Below are positions 17,113 to 24,421 of a stretch of 64,000 bases of DNA, piece by piece. The stretch comes from a virus. The translations under genes and the position numbers were made by a program. The notes under the pieces are model-generated. The model did not search any database, had not been told where the DNA came from, and saw only the letters and a program-made list of their open reading frames with translations. The DNA lies in IMG/VR virus record IMGVR_UViG_3300005466_000025, positions 1 through 64,000 of that record, one strand, 5' to 3'. The first letter of the stretch is position 1. Each line of letters begins with the position of its first letter.

Positions 17113-17496
17113 TTATTCGAACTTGTTGTAGTTGCCTAGATCAGCAACGAGTGCTGAGGCATATAGTGTGAAACCGACAATCGCAGATGTTGCGAATACG
17201 CATCCAAAGAAGTACATAGCTGCCGGTGCGTCACCCTCGGTAACGCGGGCTACAATGTCAACAGGGCGTCTAAGGATTCCCTTAATTGTTCCTGATCCAT
17301 TGTATGCGACATACTTATCTGGGTTAGTTGTGCTGAACTTAAGAATTGTTCCGGCTGGAACAACGTTTCTCACACCGGCTGTTACTGCCACGTTGGTAGC
17401 ATCGATAACAACAGACTTGATTGCGTCTAGTCCAGCAGGGAACTTGAGTACCTCAACGTCAAGCCACTGTGCGCTTTGATCGTAATTAAACGGCAT
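17113..17496 (-). CDS. head decoration protein (gpD-like)
   Basis: 127 aa immediately upstream of the major capsid gene, the place of lambda gpD. The beta-rich sequence contains VVPAGTILKFSTTNPDKY and GILRRPVDIVARVTEGD, consistent with a gpD-type capsid-stabilising trimer. GGAGGTGAATT precedes ATG. Confidence 0.8.
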   Translation of the reverse strand: MPFNYDQSAQWLDVEVLKFPAGLDAIKSVVIDATNVAVTAGVRNVVPAGTILKFSTTNPDKYVAYNGSGTIKGILRRPVDIVARVTEGDAPAAMYFFGCVFATSAIVGFTLYASALVADLGNYNKFE

Positions 17497-17513
17497 CTAA
17501 ATTCACCTCCTTA

Positions 17514-19382
17514 TTAGGCGCTATCTCTAGCTGATCGGATTGTTTCAATCGCTTCTGCTTCGCTCTTGCCTTCGTCAAACATAAGAAGACCGATCTGTGT
17601 CTTTTCCTCGGTTGAGAAATCGGCGTTCTCCTTTGAAGTGTCCTCCGGTGGCTTCTCGCCAGACAGATTCTCCTCGTTAACTACTTCCTTCTCCAAATCT
17701 GCATTTGGGGAAGCAGCTACTAGTCGCTCAACTACCTCTGAAAGTGTGAAGGATGTTTCCTTTCCATTTTCCGAGAGGTTAATAGCTACTGCGCCGTTGT
17801 CAGCGTTAAGGACTTCCTCGGCAGCCATAAGTACGGCTGGTGACTTGCCCTCTTCCTTCCAAGCGGCGAGCTTCGCGTCAATACGATTCTTTCTAACTTC
17901 CGCCTCTACTGCTTCTAAACGGTCGAGGCGGGACTTAACTTCATCCTCCGAAAGACCAAGGTCTTCGAAAAACGTGTTCTTTACTTCTGGTGTTTCTTCT
18001 AGGGTTGACACGATTACACCTCCTTTGTTTATTGCAGTAGTGTCTGTATTAGACGTGTCATCCACTTCATTCTCCTCTGAGAATGAAATTATTTCTAGGT
18101 CTTCTCCTGCGTTTAGGGCCTTACGAAAATCGTCCATATCGTTCAGCCATGGGCTATTTGTTAACGCAGAGTGACCTAGAATAGCGTTAAACTTTGTGCC
18201 CGTATCCTTCTTGATATAATCAAAAAGGATTCCGGCGCTTACATTGGCAATTGAGCCTTCAAGCACCTTTTCTTTAATCTTTTTGTCTGTAAATTCATGG
18301 GCTGCCTGTAGAATTGCCCGACCCTTGTCGTCGGTTGAAATTCTTACATCCCTAATAAATCCTGTGTTTTCATGAACCTTGTCATCATGTGACAATGGGA
18401 TTGTGACATGATCCTTGACCCCGGCTTCGAAATTGTTCTTCAATTCCTCAAGGGAAATCTTGAATTTGCGGGCATCGGATTGCCCATCCTTTGTGACGGT
18501 GATGGGCCTATTGATTGGCTTCTGCCCTGGTCCTGGCGAATACTGCCAAACGCCCTCTCGCATAATGGTCTTCCAGATTACTCCGTCTTCCTCTGTTACG
18601 TCCCCACCATCATCAAAGAACATCTCCGCAAGGATTTGTGGCTCCTCCGCGTAGTTTTGTTCAACCCATGCCTTGGCGACAGTAGTCCAGTCGGACTCGT
18701 CGGCCAGTACGACACCATTCTTATTAAACTTATATGGAATTACAAAATAGTCATTGTAGCCATAGCAGACTAGGGCCTGTCCAGGCTGAATATCCTCCAC
18801 CCAATATTGATACCCTGCTACGTTATCCTCACCCTCCGCGTTGTGCATTCCATAGGATTCATTGAGGGCCTCCTGCACTTCCCTCCTCATATAATCCATA
18901 CTTTTCATATAGTCCCAAACCACGTCTCCGTCCGCAAATTGCGGATTTTGTGCTATACTTCCCCCTGTGATAAGAGCCACGTCCTCCTCAGTGATCTGGT
19001 CTAGGTACTCAAGGAAGTCCTCTGGAACCTCATTCTCAAACTCCAACTCATCCGTAAGGAAGATGTTAAGGTCTGGGAAGGATTCCGAAAGGTTCTTAGG
19101 GGTATACTTCTTTCCCTTTCCTCTCCATTTAGTATTACCTACGATCAGGTCCTTGAGAACGGCGCAATACTCCTCAGTATGCGCCCCGAAACGCTTACGG
19201 TTGTCCCGTACACAGGCAGTGAAAGGATGCTTCATCTTTGCATAATGTCTCATTAACGGACGCAACTTCTTCTTGTCCGCTTCTGATACATTGGCTGTTC
19301 CCTTGGAAATGGCAAAATAGGCTACCTCAAGGTAACCGTCAATTTCCTCATCTGTGAAATCAAGTGTTATATTTTCGGCCAT
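17514..19382 (-). CDS. head maturation protease fused to scaffold (Mu I-like)
   Basis: 622 aa. Residues about 270-420 carry a Mu gene I-like prohead protease region, with HVTIPLSHDDKVHENTGFI and later ILGHSALTNSPWL, where His and Ser candidates for the catalytic pair are seen. The C-terminal part (about 470-622) is acidic and helical as in scaffolding proteins. The first 260 residues are an additional N-terminal domain (MRHYAKMKHPFTACVRDNRKR) of unknown role. It lies upstream of decoration and capsid genes, as expected. Cleavage of scaffold during head maturation is the probable job. Confidence 0.8.
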   Translation of the reverse strand: MAENITLDFTDEEIDGYLEVAYFAISKGTANVSEADKKKLRPLMRHYAKMKHPFTACVRDNRKRFGAHTEEYCAVLKDLIVGNTKWRGKGKKYTPKNLSESFPDLNIFLTDELEFENEVPEDFLEYLDQITEEDVALITGGSIAQNPQFADGDVVWDYMKSMDYMRREVQEALNESYGMHNAEGEDNVAGYQYWVEDIQPGQALVCYGYNDYFVIPYKFNKNGVVLADESDWTTVAKAWVEQNYAEEPQILAEMFFDDGGDVTEEDGVIWKTIMREGVWQYSPGPGQKPINRPITVTKDGQSDARKFKISLEELKNNFEAGVKDHVTIPLSHDDKVHENTGFIRDVRISTDDKGRAILQAAHEFTDKKIKEKVLEGSIANVSAGILFDYIKKDTGTKFNAILGHSALTNSPWLNDMDDFRKALNAGEDLEIISFSEENEVDDTSNTDTTAINKGGVIVSTLEETPEVKNTFFEDLGLSEDEVKSRLDRLEAVEAEVRKNRIDAKLAAWKEEGKSPAVLMAAEEVLNADNGAVAINLSENGKETSFTLSEVVERLVAASPNADLEKEVVNEENLSGEKPPEDTSKENADFSTEEKTQIGLLMFDEGKSEAEAIETIRSARDSA

Positions 19383-19384
19383 GC

Positions 19385-19636
19385 TTACTTACTCACTCTC
19401 TCCAAAATTCCCTTTAGAGTGCCTTGCATCTCCTGATATAACCTTTCATAGATTTGGTGATCCATTTCACCCGCTGGTGCAAACATGAACTTGCATGAAG
19501 GACATTTGTAGATTGGCACGGTTTCTAACTCATACTCTTCTATGGTCATCATTCGTGTATACTGTAGAATGTCATGCGGATTCTTGCACCGAGGACAGGT
19601 CATACGGTGTCCGTCGATAAGCTTTTTTCTAATCAC
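19385..19636 (-). CDS. zinc-ribbon protein, first gene of the virion operon
   Basis: 83 aa with CPRC (residues 14-17) and CPSC (about 45-48), a treble-clef or zinc-ribbon pair. The GTG at 19636 has no ribosome site but lies 7 nt after TATTAT, so it may be leaderless; an internal ATG at 19603 is the alternative. Terminase and portal genes, normally at this place, are absent. Confidence 0.65.
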   Translation of the reverse strand: MIRKKLIDGHRMTCPRCKNPHDILQYTRMMTIEEYELETVPIYKCPSCKFMFAPAGEMDHQIYERLYQEMQGTLKGILERVSK

Positions 19637-19701
19637 TGGTTAAATAATAGTGATAATGTGTATGTATATCAGCTTGTGTTAGTTGCAAACATTGGAGGAA
19701 A
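19637..19701. promoter_or_regulatory. divergent intergenic control region
   Basis: 65 bp between the virion operon (-) and the replication-type genes (+). It is AT-rich, with GATAAT on the plus strand and TATTAT on the minus strand as possible -10 elements. GGAGG precedes the plus gene at 19702. Confidence 0.45.
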
Positions 19702-20784
19702 ATGACTGAAATCAACGAAAAATATGATAAAAACGACTCATTAACTATCACAGCGGCATCAGAGCAACTTGGAATTTCCGCAAAGGCGCTCAAAATGCGT
19801 TGCGACAGAAAGACCCTTGATTACTTCAAGGATGAAAAAGGATATCGCAGAATTTTCAAAAGCGAGCTAGTCAGAATCGCCAATGGGGATTCAGCGAGCA
19901 AACTCAGTTATGATCCTTACAGATACGATCCTGAATTCGACATTCCAAAATCAGAAATTTGGGGTGAGGGTAAGGCTCCGGTAATTAAGCTGCCGAAAAA
20001 ACAATGGGTATCTGTTGTGGGGGTCAATGATATTCACGTTCCTTATCATGACGAGGTTCTGATTAAGGCAACGATGGATATTGCAAAGGTAATCGATCCG
20101 GATATTTTTATCCTGAATGGAGACATAAATGATTTCTTCGGCATATCCAGATTTAACAGAGCAAACGAACGCCTTGATGTTCTACAAGCTGAGCTTGATA
20201 TGGGTAAAGCCATCAGAGCGGCTTACAGAAAGACTCTACCCAACGCTCAATTTGAAGAGACGATAGGTAACCACGAAGAAAGACTAATTACCTATCCTGC
20301 ATTTAATGCCCCTGCCCTTAAGTCGCTCAGCGCCCTAAAGCCATCGAAGCTTCTCGGCCTAGATGAACTTGAAATTAGACACTGGCCGATGAATGGATTC
20401 CGTCTACAGGAGGATTTCCTTGTGGAGCATGGTAGTGTTATTAGAAGCCAGAGTGGATATACCGCCAAGGCCAGACTGGAACAGACATTGATTTCAGGGG
20501 TCATGGGTCACACACATAGGGCGGATTCCCACGGTAAGACTGGATTCCGTGAATTGCAGTGGTTTGAAACAGGATGTTTGTGTAAGCTAAATCCTGACTA
20601 TGTGCGTAACGAGGCCAACTGGAAGCACGCCTTCTGGATCGGTATGTTCTCAACAAAGACCGGAAACTTTAACGTGCAGCTTGTGAAGGCTGTCGGTAGG
20701 GGATTCATCTTTGAAAACAAGCACTATGGAAATACGGAGGAAGAGGCAGATATATGGAGCGCACCTATCCCGGCTATGAACTAA
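19702..20784 (+). CDS. HTH-fused calcineurin-like metallophosphoesterase
   Basis: 360 aa. Residues about 12-65 look like a MerR/excisionase helix-turn-helix (LTITAASEQLGISAKALKMR, then GYRRIFKSEL). From about 105 the metallophosphoesterase motifs follow in order: DIH, GDIND, GNHE, EHGS and GHTHR. The enzyme should bind two metals and cleave phosphodiester or phosphomonoester bonds; the HTH would bring it to DNA. The start has GGAGG 6 nt upstream. Substrate unknown. Confidence 0.85.
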   Translation: MTEINEKYDKNDSLTITAASEQLGISAKALKMRCDRKTLDYFKDEKGYRRIFKSELVRIANGDSASKLSYDPYRYDPEFDIPKSEIWGEGKAPVIKLPKKQWVSVVGVNDIHVPYHDEVLIKATMDIAKVIDPDIFILNGDINDFFGISRFNRANERLDVLQAELDMGKAIRAAYRKTLPNAQFEETIGNHEERLITYPAFNAPALKSLSALKPSKLLGLDELEIRHWPMNGFRLQEDFLVEHGSVIRSQSGYTAKARLEQTLISGVMGHTHRADSHGKTGFRELQWFETGCLCKLNPDYVRNEANWKHAFWIGMFSTKTGNFNVQLVKAVGRGFIFENKHYGNTEEEADIWSAPIPAMN

Positions 20785-21017
20785 TCGAAACAATAGAGAA
20801 TTGTCTCAGTGCAGTGATAAGGGACTATGGGCATCGTGATGAGGCATATTGTTTGGCTTGTGACGATGAACCATTTGAGGCTCTTGAAAAGCTAAAATAT
20901 ATCTTGGCTAAAAGACCAGATTGGCCCGAGGATTTGCATAAACAATATCTTGCGATTCTAGATGAAAGAGATGAATTGCAGGAAAGAATCGATCTAATAC
21001 ACAAATATTTTGAATAA
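20754..21017 (+). CDS. hypothetical protein
   Basis: 87 aa, helical and acidic, with a predicted coiled segment at the C-terminus (ERDELQERIDLIHKYFE). A single CLAC pair is present. It overlaps the phosphoesterase gene by 31 nt, with GGAGGAAGAGG upstream. No family recognised. Confidence 0.65.
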   Translation: MERTYPGYELIETIENCLSAVIRDYGHRDEAYCLACDDEPFEALEKLKYILAKRPDWPEDLHKQYLAILDERDELQERIDLIHKYFE

Positions 21018-21234
21018 TATATTCTATAAGATCAGATTGCCCCTGGCCGATATTACCGTTATCACAGGGTTTGTTGCAACATGCATAAATTACTATCTAT
21101 ACCAGTATTACGAAATGGCCTTCTGTGCATTGCTTATGAATCTAGCCCTGTCCCATTCTTTGGGTGTTAGGTTGTACAGAAGGAACTTATATAAGGAGGC
21201 CTTAGATGAGCGACAAGGAAGAATGGGAGGATGA
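21010..21234 (+). CDS. small membrane protein
   Basis: 74 aa with two likely membrane helices (LADITVITGFVATCINYYLY and MAFCALLMNLALSHSLGV) and a basic tail. It starts 8 nt before the stop of the preceding gene. Function unknown. Confidence 0.65.
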   Translation: MNNIFYKIRLPLADITVITGFVATCINYYLYQYYEMAFCALLMNLALSHSLGVRLYRRNLYKEALDERQGRMGG

Positions 21235-21358
21235 GGAGTTTCCAGATGATTATCCCTTCGATGAGGATGGGGAATTCCTCCTTGATGATCTTCTAGAGGA
21301 ATGGGATGATATTGATGACATTGATGACTACCAATACGTAGAAGGAGAAAGAAATTAA
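21206..21358 (+). CDS. very acidic 50-aa protein
   Basis: ATAAGGAGG precedes ATG at 21206. Roughly half of the 50 residues are Asp or Glu (EEWEDEEFPDDYPFDEDGEF). It overlaps the membrane protein gene by 29 nt and shares its last base with the ATG of the dNMP kinase. Such acidic miniproteins can mimic DNA, but nothing more shows this here. Confidence 0.75.
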   Translation: MSDKEEWEDEEFPDDYPFDEDGEFLLDDLLEEWDDIDDIDDYQYVEGERN

Positions 21359-21936
21359 TGCTTATTGGACTAAATGGACTGAAAGGATCAGGAAAGGATA
21401 CCGTTGGCTCCTATTTGGTGGATAACTACGGATATGAACGGGCATCATTTGCTGCCAAGCTAAAGGAATCAGCAGGAGCCTTATTTAACATTGGTTCTTC
21501 CTTCTGGGAAAAGGCAAAGAATAATGACAGGTCTGTTATTCAGTTGAGGGACAACGGTGCCCTTGTAAGGGATATTACAGTAAGAAATTTTCTACAGAGA
21601 TATGGAACCGAGGCCCACAGGACAGTATTCGGCTCAGACTTCTGGGTTGATCATGCACTGAAAGGAGTGGATCGAAATCAAAATATCGTTTTCACCGATG
21701 CTAGGTTTGAAAATGAGCTATCGAGAATCAAGTCTCTCATGGGTGTTAACCTTCAGATTCTTCGTCCTCAACTCACTAACGAAGATGATCATATATCTGA
21801 GGCACCGCCACCTATCGAGCTAATCGACTTTCAAATTGTCAATGACCAGGACCTTGATTATCTATACGGACGGGTAGATGATTTCATGAGTTTTCTCAAC
21901 ACGGAACGATCAATCCTGGCATATGACTTTGATTAA
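21358..21936 (+). CDS. deoxynucleoside monophosphate kinase
   Basis: 192 aa. The P-loop GLKGSGKDT (residues 7-15) begins the protein, followed by LKESAGALFNI, a phage dNMP kinase signature, then RYGTEAHRT and the Walker-B-like FTDARFENEL. It would phosphorylate dNMPs for phage DNA synthesis. It is translationally coupled to the acidic miniprotein. Confidence 0.9.
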   Translation: MLIGLNGLKGSGKDTVGSYLVDNYGYERASFAAKLKESAGALFNIGSSFWEKAKNNDRSVIQLRDNGALVRDITVRNFLQRYGTEAHRTVFGSDFWVDHALKGVDRNQNIVFTDARFENELSRIKSLMGVNLQILRPQLTNEDDHISEAPPPIELIDFQIVNDQDLDYLYGRVDDFMSFLNTERSILAYDFD

Positions 21937-22036
21937 AAGGAAGCTGACCTTTGAGGAACGCCAAATTATCCGAAAGCTAGTCTCGGACAAGAAAAAGGCG
22001 ATCTATCTAAAGGATGTTAAATTTAGATTAAATTAA
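21923..22036 (+). CDS. basic 37-aa miniprotein
   Basis: ATG lies inside the last codons of the kinase gene (14-nt overlap). The protein is Lys/Arg-rich (KRKLTFEERQIIRKLVSDKKK). It converges on the LuxR-like gene, overlapping it by 9 nt. Coding potential is plausible but unproven. Confidence 0.45.
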   Translation: MTLIKRKLTFEERQIIRKLVSDKKKAIYLKDVKFRLN

Positions 22037-22303
22037 CGGATAAACATGTAGCTCCGCACCCGTTGGTTGGGATATAAATCCTAACCCCTGTGCGCGGACA
22101 ATAGCATGAGCCAGGGAGCGGGCCTGTAGCCTTTTCTTAGCCTCTGCCACTGTTTGGGTGGCGCTGGAATAGGAGACATACCGCTCCTTTGCCATTTCCT
22201 TTACTTGCTTACCGTTAGCATGTCCTGCGAGGAGGGTAACCATGAGGACACTGAGCTTTGGTCGCTGAAGAACTGTAGCCATTGTTTTGAAATCAACCTC
22301 CAA
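22028..22303 (-). CDS. LuxR/GerE-type helix-turn-helix protein
   Basis: Up to 91 aa; the start may be TTG 22303 or ATG 22282. Residues about 17-75 follow the LuxR C-terminal pattern, with a first helix LSVLMVTLLAGHANGKQ and the recognition region SYSSATQTVAEAKKRL, ending ALAHAIVRA-like (SLAHAIVRAQGLGFI). It is a stand-alone DNA-binding domain without a sensor. It overlaps the glycosyltransferase C-terminus by about 100 nt. A second protein of this type lies at 37708. Confidence 0.65.
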   Translation of the reverse strand: MEVDFKTMATVLQRPKLSVLMVTLLAGHANGKQVKEMAKERYVSYSSATQTVAEAKKRLQARSLAHAIVRAQGLGFISQPTGAELHVYPLI

Positions 22304-23388
22304 TCCCTATTTTCCGCAAATTCCCTACCAACTTCCCGTTGGTAGTTCATAAAGTCTTCGTCGCGCAAAACATTGATTGCCTCCTCAGCAAATTTCTGTG
22401 CATCAAAAGGAAGAGGGACAATTGTCCCTATTTTTCCAAATTCCTCCTCCATGCAGTCACAATCAGTGGTAATGATTGTATTTCCTGCGGCGGCATTCTC
22501 AACGGCTGTTATACAGCCTGTTTCCGTGCTTTGAATGGAATCAAGCGGATAAAGCCATGCATCTGCCTCCATTTGCAATCGGGCTAGTCTGTCCTGACCA
22601 ATCTTGCCAAGGTCTGTGACTCCCGGCTGCTTAATTAATTCCTGAATTTGTATTGCCATCTCCCCTGAGCGGTTGTGTGCCCACTTCAGAAGATCGACCC
22701 ATTTATCTACCCCATAACAAACTGAGAGTTCCGCATTTGGGAACTCCTCCCTAATGTAGGGCCATGATTGTAGTAGTTGCCATAATCCACGATCCGGGGA
22801 AGATGAATACACGAATCTGGGATTATCAAATACAGGGGCGTTAAACTTCTTTTCCACAAACTCCCTGGGATACCTAGATATATCGACCCCATTGGGAAAT
22901 ACCTTTATCCTATCATCATCAAAGTTGACCCCGGAATGCAGAAGAAGATCACCCGCCCATTGGGAAAGAACAGCCAAATAATCACAGTTGTTCTCAAGGG
23001 CCTCCTGCTCCTTGCCTGAAAGATGGGCTACCTGCATTTCCGTGATTGTCATTCCAATGCGTTCCCTTACTCTTTCGTCATCGAATACCGACGGTACCTC
23101 CCAAGCAATCGCAACGTCCCAATCAAAGTTAGCCAGCATAGGCTTGGTAAGACCGAGAGGAACGTATTCATGATAACCTGCGATAGCTCCTGGTTCATAC
23201 TTGGAGAACGACTCATAAATTCTCTGTCCTTTTTCTACGGGAACGAATGAGGTAACATCATGGCCGTATTTGGCCCATTCCCTGGATAAATAGATCAATG
23301 CACCTTCGCGCCCACCAATACCCCTGTTAAATGCCTCCGGTGTAACCTCACCCCAGGAATCAGCAAGCAGAACATTTGCAATTTTCAA
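22201..23388 (-). CDS. glycosyltransferase, GT4-like
   Basis: 395 aa from TTG 23388, which has GGAG 9 nt upstream and gives a natural N-terminus (LKIANVLLADSW). The GT-B features are GGREGALIYLSREWAKYGHDV near the N-terminus, VFPNGVD in the middle, SSSPDRGLW, and the donor-site segment TETGCITAVENAAAGNTII. It would transfer a sugar from a nucleotide sugar to a virion, DNA or wall acceptor. It overlaps the 93-aa gene upstream by 29 nt. Confidence 0.85.
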   Translation of the reverse strand: MKIANVLLADSWGEVTPEAFNRGIGGREGALIYLSREWAKYGHDVTSFVPVEKGQRIYESFSKYEPGAIAGYHEYVPLGLTKPMLANFDWDVAIAWEVPSVFDDERVRERIGMTITEMQVAHLSGKEQEALENNCDYLAVLSQWAGDLLLHSGVNFDDDRIKVFPNGVDISRYPREFVEKKFNAPVFDNPRFVYSSSPDRGLWQLLQSWPYIREEFPNAELSVCYGVDKWVDLLKWAHNRSGEMAIQIQELIKQPGVTDLGKIGQDRLARLQMEADAWLYPLDSIQSTETGCITAVENAAAGNTIITTDCDCMEEEFGKIGTIVPLPFDAQKFAEEAINVLRDEDFMNYQREVGREFAENRDWRLISKQWLQFFSDQSSVSSWLPSSQDMLTVSK

Positions 23389-23641
23389 CTTTAGTCTCTC
23401 CTTTATTTTGAGCAGACGATAAAAACACAGGCTCCCCAAGTGCAAGTATTTCCTTGTCACTTAGGGAATTATAATCAACATAGTCTTTTCTGTCCCCTGT
23501 TCTTTCCCATGCGGCAAACAATACAGGTCTACACCCTCTTGTTTGATATTTATGTACTCTGCCGCAAAAATGTCCAGGGGGAATTCCCTTTGTATAGTCA
23601 ACACCATGTACGGCGTCACTATAGGTTTTCTGCAAATACAT
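23360..23641 (-). CDS. hypothetical protein with C-terminal cysteines
   Basis: 93 aa. It ends in CKCSAC and contains GHFCGRVHKYQTRGC and RPVLFAAWERTGDRKDY. No family is recognised. No ribosome site is present; the ATG lies 6 nt after an extended -10, so it is probably read from a leaderless mRNA that continues into the glycosyltransferase. Confidence 0.65.
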   Translation of the reverse strand: MYLQKTYSDAVHGVDYTKGIPPGHFCGRVHKYQTRGCRPVLFAAWERTGDRKDYVDYNSLSDKEILALGEPVFLSSAQNKGETKVENCKCSAC

Positions 23642-23656
23642 GGATTGATTATAGCA
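23642..23656 (-). promoter_or_regulatory. extended -10 leaderless promoter
   Basis: On the minus strand TGC-TATAAT (-10 at 23653-23648) is followed by 6 nt and the ATG at 23641. Confidence 0.7.
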
Positions 23657-23659
23657 TAC

Positions 23660-24421
23660 TTAAAAGACCCTGGTTGGCGTTATGAATGTGGAACCTGCTG
23701 GCGGAGGGGCTGATCCATGACCATCAAAAGTCCAGGTGGGGTCTGAACCAGTCAAGGTTAAACCGCCAATACTGCTAAATGTCGATGGATTAGCACCAAT
23801 GTCAGTGGGTGTAGCCGTGTTGCATTCAATAAGTAGTGTTGGTTGACCACCCGAATTATTCCACCAATCGGAGGTCTTGTTGTTGACGGAAAGTTCGGCG
23901 CACTGCGCGTCCGAGAGCGCGACACCGGCCCAGGCTGCGACGAGTGCGTAGTAGGTGCTGCTTGTGTGGTTGTTGTCAGCCATGTAGCCGATACGCCAAG
24001 CCCCGTTTGACGTTCCTGGGCCAGCGCGGTTGCCGCCGTTGTTGGCGGCCGAGTTGCTGTGCGTCCACCCCGCAGGGGTCGTCTGGTAGACGTGGTGGAA
24101 CCGATCGAGCGCCGCGCCACCGGAAGGCCACGTCACGACGATGATGTACCAGCCTGTCGTCGTCACCCAGGTCGGAGTCTCGGTCTCCCCAACGATCCCG
24201 TCGTCGGAGAAGAGACGGTCGTTGAGCATCGTGAGGGTGTGGTACCAGTTCGTCAGGCCCGTGTTGACAAGTCCTGTCATGTCCTGATTCGCCGTCGCGC
24301 TCTGCCGGTTGATCAGGGCTGCGATAGTGCCAGCCCCGTTTGGCAGGCCATTCAGCGCCGAGCTAATCGGCGTGAATGACGCAAATGCGGTACCGGGGCT
24401 GACATTTTCGAGTGTTGCCAT
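23660..24421 (-). CDS. LamG-like tail-fibre / surface protein
   Basis: 253 aa. The second half resembles concanavalin-like pilus/fibre domains (MADNNHTSSTYYALVAAWAGVALSDAQCAEL), a phrase often found in phage and bacterial LamG domains. The region about 23890-24370 is much richer in G and C than both ends of the same gene, a sign of recombination within the gene. It follows the secreted beta-helix gene with a 1-nt gap. Confidence 0.75.
   Translation of the reverse strand: MATLENVSPGTAFASFTPISSALNGLPNGAGTIAALINRQSATANQDMTGLVNTGLTNWYHTLTMLNDRLFSDDGIVGETETPTWVTTTGWYIIVVTWPSGGAALDRFHHVYQTTPAGWTHSNSAANNGGNRAGPGTSNGAWRIGYMADNNHTSSTYYALVAAWAGVALSDAQCAELSVNNKTSDWWNNSGGQPTLLIECNTATPTDIGANPSTFSSIGGLTLTGSDPTWTFDGHGSAPPPAGSTFITPTRVF

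Noticed and set aside
18949-18967. TGC-TATACT followed by GTG on the plus strand
   Set aside because: It matches the leaderless module by chance but lies inside the protease gene, antisense, and leads only into a Ser/Arg-rich shadow frame.
23944-24379. Plus-strand frames in the GC-rich patch
   Set aside because: Arg-rich antisense frames of the LamG-like gene, a usual by-product of high GC.
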